From NCBI GenBank assembly GCA_937923365.1, contig CALAIJ010000185.1, positions 1-13,650 of the forward strand: a DNA stretch of 13,650 nt, written 5' to 3'. Under the pieces are notes generated by a model. It was given only the letters and a program-made list of their open reading frames with translations, had not been told where the DNA came from and did not search any database. Made by a program: the position numbers and the translations under genes. Below, piece by piece: positions 1 through 6,174 of this stretch. How positions within the stretch are numbered: the stretch's first letter is position 1; every line of letters begins with the position of its first letter. The DNA is from an uncultured Sulfitobacter sp. (lineage in GTDB: Bacteria > Pseudomonadota > Alphaproteobacteria > Rhodobacterales > Rhodobacteraceae).

Positions 1-530
1 TCTTCCAGTTGCACCACGAGGTCGCCATTGCTGCGGTCACGGGTGTTGCAGATGCGTGGATCACATTCGGTAAAGGCGCTTTCGCCACGGCCAAGCTGGA
101 TAAAGCGGATAATGGGCTTGTTGGTCCCGCCCATGGTCCACTGGCCAAAGACCAGCCGCAAGGAATTCTCGCGTTCAAACGACGGCACGGTCGCATTCAG
201 GAAACTGTAACCGTACCAGACGTCTTCGCCGAATTTGACGGGGTGGGCCTCTGCATCCAGTTGGATTTCGGCGCGCGCGCGCGGGACACCACAGTTGGCA
301 CCGTCGCAATCGCCGTCACGCAGTTCGAACCGTTCGGAATAGTCGCCACGGCGCACGGGATCGCCGATTGCGCGCCGGCCACGTTGAAAGTTGTGCGGGG
401 CAGGGCTGAGCAGGCGTTTGGCCCCTTCGGGAGGCTCAAACCGCGTGACGGCATCATTTTCCTGCAAGGCCAGACAGCCGCCAAGGGCGACGCTGAACAC
501 TGTAAGACTGAGTGCTTTTAATACCTGCAT
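1..530 (-). CDS. Polysaccharide-lyase-like lipoprotein, heparin lyase I type (partial, C-terminus outside window)
   Basis: The first 176 codons of a minus-strand gene are visible; the rest lies beyond the left edge. The N-terminus reads MQVLKALSLTVFSVALGGC, a lipoprotein signal with lipobox LGGC and the lipidated Cys at residue 19. Residues 20-21 are Leu-Ala, with no Asp at +2, which suggests outer-membrane sorting. Further on, an R-A-E-I segment is followed by V-W-Y-G-Y-S-F, then R-L-V-F-G-Q-W. This spacing recalls the jelly-roll fold of heparin lyase I/PF14099-type polysaccharide lyases (R-x-E ... W-Y-G-x-S). The start at 530 is supported by an AGGAG (536-540) 5 nt upstream. The gene is divergent from the alginate operon and shares its intergenic region, so a role in trimming or degrading the polymer is plausible. 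The family call is from motif memory; another jelly-roll lyase or glucan-binding family is possible, and the substrate cannot be told. Confidence 0.7.
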   Translation of the reverse strand, partial: MQVLKALSLTVFSVALGGCLALQENDAVTRFEPPEGAKRLLSPAPHNFQRGRRAIGDPVRRGDYSERFELRDGDCDGANCGVPRARAEIQLDAEAHPVKFGEDVWYGYSFLNATVPSFERENSLRLVFGQWTMGGTNKPIIRFIQLGRGESAFTECDPRICNTRDRSNGDLVVQLE

Positions 531-535
531 AACTG

Positions 536-561
536 CTCCTTTCCTTTGTCTTTCGCAAAGG
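536..561 (-). promoter_or_regulatory. Hairpin abutting the ribosome binding site of the lyase-like gene
   Basis: CCTTTG (543-548) and CAAAGG (556-561) form a perfect 6-bp inverted repeat with a 7-nt loop. In the minus-strand mRNA the 3' arm ends 2 nt before the AGGAG ribosome binding site (536-540). The structure could modulate translation, or the palindrome could be an operator. Function is inferred from position only. Confidence 0.4.
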
Positions 562-564
562 TAT

Positions 565-582
565 GGGGCGGGGTTTTGCCCC
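565..582. repeat. GC-rich inverted repeat
   Basis: GGGGC (565-569) pairs with GCCCC (578-582) across an 8-nt loop GGGGTTTT. The overlapping pair CGGGG (569-573)/CCCCG (580-584) offers an alternative stem. It lies in the presumed 5' leader of the minus-strand lyase gene. It has no U-tract, so it is not a convincing terminator. Confidence 0.3.
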
Positions 583-608
583 CGATTTGGTACGTCATTG
601 GGGCACAA

Positions 609-647
609 ATGTGGCGGAACTAAGGCGCGACATTCTGTATGTGGCGG
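609..647. repeat. 9-bp direct repeat ATGTGGCGG, exact 30-bp period
   Basis: ATGTGGCGG occurs at 609-617 and again at 639-647, exactly 30 bp apart (close to three helical turns) in the divergent promoter region. This is the sort of spacing seen for a transcription factor binding twice on one DNA face. The binding protein is unknown. Confidence 0.4.
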
Positions 648-655
648 GCCAAAAC

Positions 656-669
656 CACTAGATGTAGTG
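656..669. repeat. Short inverted repeat CACTA-N4-TAGTG
   Basis: CACTA (656-660) and TAGTG (665-669) are perfect inverted arms around GATG. It is a possible operator half-site pair in the promoter region. It is short enough to occur by chance. Confidence 0.25.
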
Positions 670-747
670 TCTGCGGCAAGATGCTGAGACCAGTCGTGTT
701 CATTATGTCACAAAGGTTAATGGCACAATGAGGGACTGAATCAGCGT

Positions 748-761
748 GCTTTGCGCTTTGC
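748..761. repeat. Tandem heptamer GCTTTGC x2
   Basis: GCTTTGC is repeated immediately in tandem (748-754, 755-761), about 75 nt upstream of the algD start. With the neighbouring GGCATAAC pair it suggests a compact regulatory site near the operon promoter. Confidence 0.3.
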
Positions 762-770
762 ATCCGGCGG

Positions 771-790
771 GGCATAACCAATGGCATAAC
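771..790. repeat. 8-bp direct repeat GGCATAAC, 12-bp period
   Basis: GGCATAAC occurs at 771-778 and 783-790, about 45-60 nt upstream of the algD start. A related GGCACAA lies at 722-728. These may be binding sites or overlap the core promoter. No known consensus is recognised. Confidence 0.3.
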
Positions 791-833
791 AAGCCGCGAC
801 AAAACTGCGGCATTACATGAGGCAGATATACAA

Positions 834-2153
834 ATGGCAAAGATTAGCGTCTTTGGCATCGGGTATGTGGGTGTTGTTTCCGCTGCGTGTCTCGCGCAGG
901 ATGGTCATGATGTCATCGCAGTCGATGTCGACACAGGTAAAATCACGGCAATCAACGCGGGCCAAAGCCCGATTGTCGAAGAAGGCATAGACGAACTGGT
1001 TAATCAGGTCGTCACGGCAGGCAAACTCACCGCAACCAGCGATTTCGAACAGGCAGTACTGGACACAGACGTCTCGTTCATCTGCGTTGGCACACCATCT
1101 GCCCCTGACGGGTCCGTGGGCCTGTCTTACGTCACTTCCGTATGTGAAAACATCGGTAAGGCGCTGGCCAAGAAGGACAGCTACCACTCGGTTGTCGTGC
1201 GCTCCACCATTGTGCCCGGCTCCACAGAGGAAGCCTGCATTCCGGTGCTCGAACAGACCTCCGGCAAGACCGCTGGTAAAGAGTTCGGCGTTGGCTACTT
1301 CCCCGAATTCCTGCGCGAGTCCACAGCGATTGCGGACAACTATGCGCCCGGTCTGATCGTGTTTGGCTATCTTGACGATGGCACGCGTGAAATCCTTGAA
1401 GAGATCAACGGCAAACTGCCCTGCGACATTCACGCAGTGGAGATCAAGACCGCCGAGATGGTCAAGTACACCTCCAACACATGGCGTGCGGTCAAGGTCA
1501 CTTTTGCCAATGAAATCGGCAACATCGCCAAGGCATCAGGCATTGACGGCCAGACGGTTATGGAAATCCTGTGCTCTGACGACAAGATCGCGATGAGCCC
1601 CTATTTCATGCGTCCCGGCTTTGCCTTTGGCGGCTCGTGCCTGCCCAAGGACGTGCGTGCGCTGAAGTATCTTGCGGGCTCTACGGGTACCAAGCATCAC
1701 TTGCTAAGCGCGGTTCTGGAAGCCAACGAGGCACAGATCGCCAAGGCCGAGCAGATGGTCATCGCGTCAGGTCAGAAGAAGGTCGGCTTTGTCGGCATCT
1801 CCTTCAAGCCCGGTACGGATGATCTGCGCGAAAGCCCGCTGATTTCACTCGCGGCACGTCTGATCGACAAGGGCATCGATGTCTCCATCTATGACCCCTT
1901 TGTGCAGGAAGCCTATGACACCGGCACCCCCGGTGCAGGGCGCGGCAACGAAGAAGTGCCCGATCTGGAAAGCCGTCTGGTCGCCGACCTTGATGCGCTG
2001 ATCGAAGGATCCGGTACTGTGCTGGTGGGCAACCACTATGCGGGCGCGGTCGAACGTCTGAAAAAGGCCGCGAACGAGCGTCCTGTTGTCGACCTCACGC
2101 GCCTGAACCGCGATAAAGTGTCCGATAGTCAGTATCAGGGCATCTGCTGGTAA
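834..2153 (+). CDS. algD: GDP-mannose 6-dehydrogenase AlgD
   Basis: This 439-residue cytosolic enzyme performs the NAD-dependent four-electron oxidation of GDP-mannose to GDP-mannuronic acid, the committed step of alginate synthesis. The N-terminal Rossmann domain has the GIGYVG nucleotide loop at residues 8-13. The substrate segment PEFLRE is at 157-162. The conserved Lys is at 211 and the catalytic Cys at 269, in GGSCLPKDVRAL; these match Lys210 and Cys268 of Pseudomonas AlgD with a one-residue offset. FKPGTDDLRESP (about 324-335) opens the C-terminal UDP/GDP-sugar-binding domain. Length is near the 436 residues of the Pseudomonas protein. The start is fixed by the dehydrogenase N-terminus; GAGG (819-822) is 11 nt upstream, a rather distant ribosome binding site. 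It is the first gene of the operon, 8 nt before alg8. UDP-glucose dehydrogenase is a relative, but the Cys motif and overall sequence fit AlgD better. Confidence 0.95.
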   Translation: MAKISVFGIGYVGVVSAACLAQDGHDVIAVDVDTGKITAINAGQSPIVEEGIDELVNQVVTAGKLTATSDFEQAVLDTDVSFICVGTPSAPDGSVGLSYVTSVCENIGKALAKKDSYHSVVVRSTIVPGSTEEACIPVLEQTSGKTAGKEFGVGYFPEFLRESTAIADNYAPGLIVFGYLDDGTREILEEINGKLPCDIHAVEIKTAEMVKYTSNTWRAVKVTFANEIGNIAKASGIDGQTVMEILCSDDKIAMSPYFMRPGFAFGGSCLPKDVRALKYLAGSTGTKHHLLSAVLEANEAQIAKAEQMVIASGQKKVGFVGISFKPGTDDLRESPLISLAARLIDKGIDVSIYDPFVQEAYDTGTPGAGRGNEEVPDLESRLVADLDALIEGSGTVLVGNHYAGAVERLKKAANERPVVDLTRLNRDKVSDSQYQGICW

Positions 2154-2161
2154 GCTCCGCG

Positions 2162-3643
2162 ATGTTCATGGCTCTCACCCATTTGGCGTACTTTTCGGTC
2201 GCCATTCTGTTGCTCTGCGCTGTTCCCTCGGGTTTCCTTGGGGACAGTCAGGGCGCAAAAGGCACGATCCTTGTGATCGGTGCCTTGGGTGCGTGGCGTT
2301 ATAGCTGGGCCATTCTGAACTTTAGCCGGGCCTTGTACTTCAAGGCCCGCGTCTACCCCCGCTGGCGCACGCGCCGCGATGAACGCTTTGCGCTGAGCAC
2401 GGCGAAACACCACTGCTATTTCATGGTCACCAGCTACATGGTGGACCAGGACGTGACGCTGCCCGTCTACCGCTCCATCTTTAAGGCGGCGATGGCGGCA
2501 CGGGATGGTGCCACGATTGTGGCCTCCGTTGTGGACGGCATGGACGAGCGTCTGATCAAGGACATCTACCGCGCGATGGACATCGACACGTCCCACGTCA
2601 AGCTGGTGATCGACCGGATCAAGTCAGACGGCAAGCGCGACGCCATGCAAAAGGCGCTGCGCATCCTTGCCAGCTTTTCGCCCACGCATAACGATATCAT
2701 GGTCTTTGTGGACGGCGATACGCTGGTGCCCGAAGACATCTGGGCACGCTCTGCCCCCGTCTTTACCGACCCGCGCACAGGGGCGCTGACCACGGATGAA
2801 GCGGCCATCATCGGCCCAGACGGTTTGTTCAAGGACTGGTTCCGCCTGCGGTTCAACCAGCTGCAGGTAATGATGTGCTCCATGGGGCTGTCGAACCGCG
2901 TGCTGACGCTGACGGGCCGGATGTCCGTCTTCCGCGCCGACCTCAGCACCGATCCTACATTCGTGCGCGCCGTCGGACAGGACTATCTGGACCACTGGCG
3001 TCTGGGCCGCGTCAACTTTCTGACGGGTGACGACAAATCCACATGGTACTGGCTGCTGACCCACGGGTTCGAGACGGCCTATCTGCCCGACGTTCAGTCC
3101 GCCAGCTATGAAGGCCAGCCGCGCGATACGTTCTTTGACAGCGCCAAGACGCTTATGGTCCGCTGGTTCGGCAACATGATGCGCACCAATGGTCGCGCCA
3201 TCCGGTTGGGCTGGAAGGACATGGGGTTCTTCACATGGTGGTCCATTCTGGATCAGCGGGTCAGCTGCTGGACGACGATGGTCGGGCCTGCCTCCGTCAT
3301 AATCACGGCCATTCTGGCGACACCTTTTGTTATTCCGCTGTACCTCGCGTGGGTCATGATGACGCGCTACACTTTCTGCGCCTACATTGCCCTGTTCAAC
3401 AAGGAATGGTTCCCGGTGACGCATCCCTTTGTTCTGTACTTCGGGCAGATCACGGGCGCGATGATCAAGACATTCGTGCTGTTTCGTCTGGACCGTCAAA
3501 AGTGGACGCGTCAGGGCGGTGGCGGCACCAAGCAGGTGGTCGCGCTGTATGACCGTATCAAAATGTACGAAAGCACCGCGCACCATACCCTCGCGTATGG
3601 ATGGCTGCTTTTGGCAATCACTTTTCTCAACACATTGGAATAG
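2162..3643 (+). CDS. alg8: Alginate polymerase, family 2 glycosyltransferase Alg8
   Basis: This 493-residue inner-membrane glycosyltransferase is essentially the length of Pseudomonas Alg8 (494). It polymerises mannuronate from GDP-mannuronate and passes the chain to the periplasm. Two N-terminal hydrophobic segments (about 9-28 and 34-54) precede a cytosolic GT2 domain with VVDGMDE (123-129), the metal-binding VDGDT (183-187), TTDE (210-213), GDDKS (289-293) and a VRW element at 333-335 corresponding to the QxxRW site. Hydrophobic segments follow at about 370-410 and 422-440, then one at the C-terminus (477-491). All expected catalytic Asp residues appear present. It begins 8 nt after algD with no visible Shine-Dalgarno sequence; a second ATG lies two codons in, so the exact start is uncertain and translation may be coupled. 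Hyaluronan or cellulose synthases are distant alternatives, less likely given the neighbours. Confidence 0.93.
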   Translation: MFMALTHLAYFSVAILLLCAVPSGFLGDSQGAKGTILVIGALGAWRYSWAILNFSRALYFKARVYPRWRTRRDERFALSTAKHHCYFMVTSYMVDQDVTLPVYRSIFKAAMAARDGATIVASVVDGMDERLIKDIYRAMDIDTSHVKLVIDRIKSDGKRDAMQKALRILASFSPTHNDIMVFVDGDTLVPEDIWARSAPVFTDPRTGALTTDEAAIIGPDGLFKDWFRLRFNQLQVMMCSMGLSNRVLTLTGRMSVFRADLSTDPTFVRAVGQDYLDHWRLGRVNFLTGDDKSTWYWLLTHGFETAYLPDVQSASYEGQPRDTFFDSAKTLMVRWFGNMMRTNGRAIRLGWKDMGFFTWWSILDQRVSCWTTMVGPASVIITAILATPFVIPLYLAWVMMTRYTFCAYIALFNKEWFPVTHPFVLYFGQITGAMIKTFVLFRLDRQKWTRQGGGGTKQVVALYDRIKMYESTAHHTLAYGWLLLAITFLNTLE

Positions 3644-3652
3644 GGGGCAATC

Positions 3653-4762
3653 GTGAGCGATAAACCAATCACCACACATGAAGGCGAGCGCCCCGCAGGG
3701 CAATCGGACCGCCATGAAGACAGCCGCCCCGCTGTTCCTGTGGGCTTTGGTCTGGACAACGAGCATCCGACCCTGTCGATGCCGTTCCGCCTCAAGTTCA
3801 ATGGCCAATGGTATGAGGGCATCCGCCTCTCGGTCACTCAGGTCGAAGTCAGGGCAACCGCGGACGCACCTGCAACAGGCAGCCGTGATCTGGCGACCTT
3901 GCAGTTCCCGTTCGAGGATTTCGCCATCACGCTGAACGCCGAGATGCGGGTCTCGGAAGGGGGCGACAGTGACACGCTGGTCTTGCTGATGACCGAGCCT
4001 ACGGGCGCGCATCTGGCGCAGCTGCGCTACATCCTCAACAGCTATATCGCCGGAGACATTGTCACGCTCAAGGGCATGATGGCCTATACGGGCCCCACGC
4101 AGCCCAAGGCACCCAAAGCGCAGGCCGAAGCCTCCAAACGCGACCGTATCCGGTCTATCGGGGTGGCGCTGGCGTCGTTGCTGATCGCGTTTCTTGCGGC
4201 CTCCGTAGTCTTTGGCCGCTACACCACCGCCTATGAATTGCACCCGGTCTTCATCGATCAGGCAGGTCTTAACATGCAGGCCACGGTGCCTGGCCAACTG
4301 ACCTATCTCGACCCGGAAGCCGCACCCGGAGACGTGGCGTATACGATTGCCGCCACCACCGGAGATGTCCTTAGTTTTCAGATGCCTACAGACGGAAATG
4401 TCAAAGTGGCATCAGAAATTTTTGAAGGCGCAACTGTCCTTGCTGAGGACTTAATTCTGACAATTTTCGACAATAGCCCTGAAGTAAGGTTAAGAACGAT
4501 GATCAGCATCGAAGGGCTGACCAGAGCATTGCAGGGCGATCCTGCAATTATCGAACTCAACGACGGACGCGAATTTGCCGTCAAGGTTCTGGTTCGGGAT
4601 AACACCCGCTCTGCGTCGCTTAAGGGTGATCTATTCGTTCCCGTTGACCTGGCGGTGATAGGCCAAGAGCTTGATCCGTCCGACATCAACAAGTCGGCGC
4701 GTCTGAGGTTGTCAAAAACTCTAGGTGGCGTGTTCGGCTTCGGGCAGGAGACGACAGAATGA
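3653..4762 (+). CDS. alg44: Alg44-like alginate co-polymerase with degenerate PilZ domain
   Basis: This 369-residue protein has the Alg44 layout: an N-terminal cytosolic PilZ-like domain (about 35-145, ending L-R-Y-I-L-N-S-Y), one membrane helix (about 169-188) and a periplasmic HlyD-like region (190-369) containing M-Q-A-T-V-P-G-Q-L. In Pseudomonas Alg44, c-di-GMP binding to the PilZ domain switches on Alg8. Here the RxxxR motif is absent (the equivalent stretch reads DNEHP at 35-39) and the D/NxSxxG motif reads RLSVTQ at 58-63, keeping only the Ser. The GTG start at 3653 has a GGGGG run 5 nt upstream and lies 9 nt after alg8. The stop overlaps the algA start as ATGA. Positions 4381-4500 have low GC (50 of 120 bases counted) and codons such as TTA, AGG and AGA that are rare nearby. 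Identity rests on architecture and position between alg8 and algA. Confidence 0.85.
   Translation: MSDKPITTHEGERPAGQSDRHEDSRPAVPVGFGLDNEHPTLSMPFRLKFNGQWYEGIRLSVTQVEVRATADAPATGSRDLATLQFPFEDFAITLNAEMRVSEGGDSDTLVLLMTEPTGAHLAQLRYILNSYIAGDIVTLKGMMAYTGPTQPKAPKAQAEASKRDRIRSIGVALASLLIAFLAASVVFGRYTTAYELHPVFIDQAGLNMQATVPGQLTYLDPEAAPGDVAYTIAATTGDVLSFQMPTDGNVKVASEIFEGATVLAEDLILTIFDNSPEVRLRTMISIEGLTRALQGDPAIIELNDGREFAVKVLVRDNTRSASLKGDLFVPVDLAVIGQELDPSDINKSARLRLSKTLGGVFGFGQETTE
4746..4750 (+). promoter_or_regulatory. Ribosome binding site of algA within alg44
   Basis: AGGAG ends 8 nt before the ATG at 4759. It confirms the overlapping start and coupled translation with alg44. Confidence 0.7.
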
Positions 4763-6174
4763 CAAAGATCACACCACTGATCATATGCGGAGGCAACGGC
4801 ACACGGTTGTGGCCCATTTCGCGCAAACATTCGCCCAAGCAGTTCCAGCGTATTGGGGGCGAGGGCACGATGACCTTCTTCCAGACCGCTGTACAACGCC
4901 ACCGTGGCGACGTCTTTACCGATCCCGTAATTGTCACCGGTCGCATCCACGAAGGCACCGTGCGCAAGCAGTTGCAGGAAATGCAGGTCAAGGCCCGCAT
5001 CATCTGCGAGCCGATGGGCCGCAACACAGGGCCCGCCGTTCTGGCCGCAGCCGAAGTCATGCTGGCCGAAGAGCCCGACACGATCTTCGTCGTCGTGCCC
5101 GCCGACCACGTGATTGAAGGCGATCTGGGCGCGCCCATGGGGGCGTGTATCGCGGCCTGTCAGGATGGCAAAATTGTCACCTTCGGGATCGCCCCACGCT
5201 ACCCTGAAAGCGGCTTTGGCTACATTGTTGATGCAGGCCCTATGGGCGAAGACCCCTTTGTCCGGCAGGTCGGCAGCTTTGTCGAAAAACCATGTGTCGA
5301 GGATGCAGAAGCACTGATCGCCACGGGGACGGCCTATTGGGCTTCCGGCATCTCCATGTTTTCGGCCCGCACGATCCAGTCCGAATACCGCAAGTTTGAT
5401 CCCGTCACCTCTGACCACGTCGTGGCCAGTGTATTGAACGGTGACCAGCAGGACGGCACGCTGTACCTCGAAGCAGAAGCCTTCGAGCAGTCCGCCAGCC
5501 ACCCCACGGAAAGCGCCGTGTTCGAGCGGACCGACCGCATTGCCTTTGCGCCGTTGGACGTCACATGGGACGATGTTGGCAGCTGGAAAGCCATGTACGG
5601 CATCAGCAACGCTGACAAGGACGGCAACGTGCTGCAAGGCAACGTCATCGCGCATGAGGCCAACAACACCATGGTGCGCGCAGACAGCCGTCTGGTCTCC
5701 GTTGTGGGTCTGTCCGACATCATCGTGATCGACACCGCAGACGCCCTGCTGGTCGCCCGCATGGACGACACGCAGAACGTCAAAGCCATCGTGGACGAGC
5801 TGAAGCGCACCAACCGCCCCGAATCGGAGCGCCATCACGAGGCCAAGCCCGCAATGGTGCCCATGGTCGACGCGCAGATCGTGTCGCAGTTTGCGCCCAA
5901 CGAGAATTATCAGGTCGGTGCCGCTGAGATCGGCGTTGGCAGCACGCTGACAATCGAGCCGGGCGATGCGCGTCAGGCCTTGGTTGTGCGCGGGCGTGTG
6001 CATGCCACAGGCTCCACATGGCAGAAATCAACAGGTGAGGGGGGCCGCGTCTATGCAGACCCCGATGCGCCTGTCGTCATCACCAACCTGTCCGATGAAC
6101 CTGCAGAGCTGTTGTTCGTCACGCTGGCATCGCCCGACTTCCAGCCCAAATCACGACAAGTGGCCAATGGCTGA
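4759..6174 (+). CDS. algA: Mannose-1-phosphate guanylyltransferase (AlgA-like), isomerase motif lost
   Basis: This 471-residue cytosolic protein is close in length to bifunctional AlgA (481). Its N-terminal nucleotidyltransferase domain makes GDP-mannose from mannose-1-phosphate and GTP. The signature GGNGTRLWPISRKHSPKQF starts at residue 11, followed by PADH (114-117), FVEKP (174-178), YWASG (193-197) and a DVTWDDVGSW segment (267-276). The C-terminal cupin-like domain (about 372-460) should carry phosphomannose isomerase activity through a zinc-binding QxHHHRxEHW motif. That stretch here reads LTIEPGDARQALVVRGR (396-412), with no histidines or metal ligands. Isomerase activity is therefore not expected; fructose-6-phosphate would need a separate isomerase encoded elsewhere. 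The gene overlaps alg44 upstream and the algG-like gene downstream. In Pseudomonas algA is last in the operon; here it is fourth. Confidence 0.9.
   Translation: MTKITPLIICGGNGTRLWPISRKHSPKQFQRIGGEGTMTFFQTAVQRHRGDVFTDPVIVTGRIHEGTVRKQLQEMQVKARIICEPMGRNTGPAVLAAAEVMLAEEPDTIFVVVPADHVIEGDLGAPMGACIAACQDGKIVTFGIAPRYPESGFGYIVDAGPMGEDPFVRQVGSFVEKPCVEDAEALIATGTAYWASGISMFSARTIQSEYRKFDPVTSDHVVASVLNGDQQDGTLYLEAEAFEQSASHPTESAVFERTDRIAFAPLDVTWDDVGSWKAMYGISNADKDGNVLQGNVIAHEANNTMVRADSRLVSVVGLSDIIVIDTADALLVARMDDTQNVKAIVDELKRTNRPESERHHEAKPAMVPMVDAQIVSQFAPNENYQVGAAEIGVGSTLTIEPGDARQALVVRGRVHATGSTWQKSTGEGGRVYADPDAPVVITNLSDEPAELLFVTLASPDFQPKSRQVANG

Larger units (their letters stand above)
531..833. promoter_or_regulatory. 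Divergent intergenic region, presumed promoters of the lyase gene and the alginate operon
   Basis: About 300 nt separate two divergent genes and contain no convincing small gene. The region is lower in GC than the flanking genes and is rich in short repeats, listed separately. No clear sigma-70 -35/-10 pair could be fixed on either strand. A weak possibility for the alginate operon is TTGCGC (751-756) with CATAAC (773-778) at 16 nt spacing. A search for the sigma-54 GG-N10-GC signature around the two TGGCA motifs failed. Both promoters must lie here or further into the neighbouring genes, by layout. Confidence 0.5.

Noticed and set aside
9..521. Plus-strand open frame at the left end
   Set aside because: The minus strand carries a better gene here, with a lipoprotein signal, a ribosome binding site and lyase-like motifs. 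The plus frame has none of these.
565..584. Rho-independent terminator in the divergent region
   Set aside because: The GC stem has no following U-tract on either strand, and no gene ends here.
721..796. Sigma-54 promoter suggested by TGGCAC (721-726) and TGGCAT (782-787)
   Set aside because: The GC dinucleotide required 10 nt after the GG is missing in both cases.
2624..4297. Minus-strand open frame of 557 codons opposite alg8 and alg44
   Set aside because: It lies antisense to two well-recognised genes, is rich in His/Arg/Gln as expected of reverse-frame translation of GC-rich coding DNA, and shows no family features.
4378..6003. Minus-strand open frame of 541 codons opposite algA
   Set aside because: It is antisense to a clear guanylyltransferase gene and has no recognisable domain or ribosome binding site.
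5966..6166. Upstream extension of the algG-like frame
   Set aside because: It would add 67 residues before a good signal peptide and lies fully inside algA. The ATG at 6167 is the sensible start.
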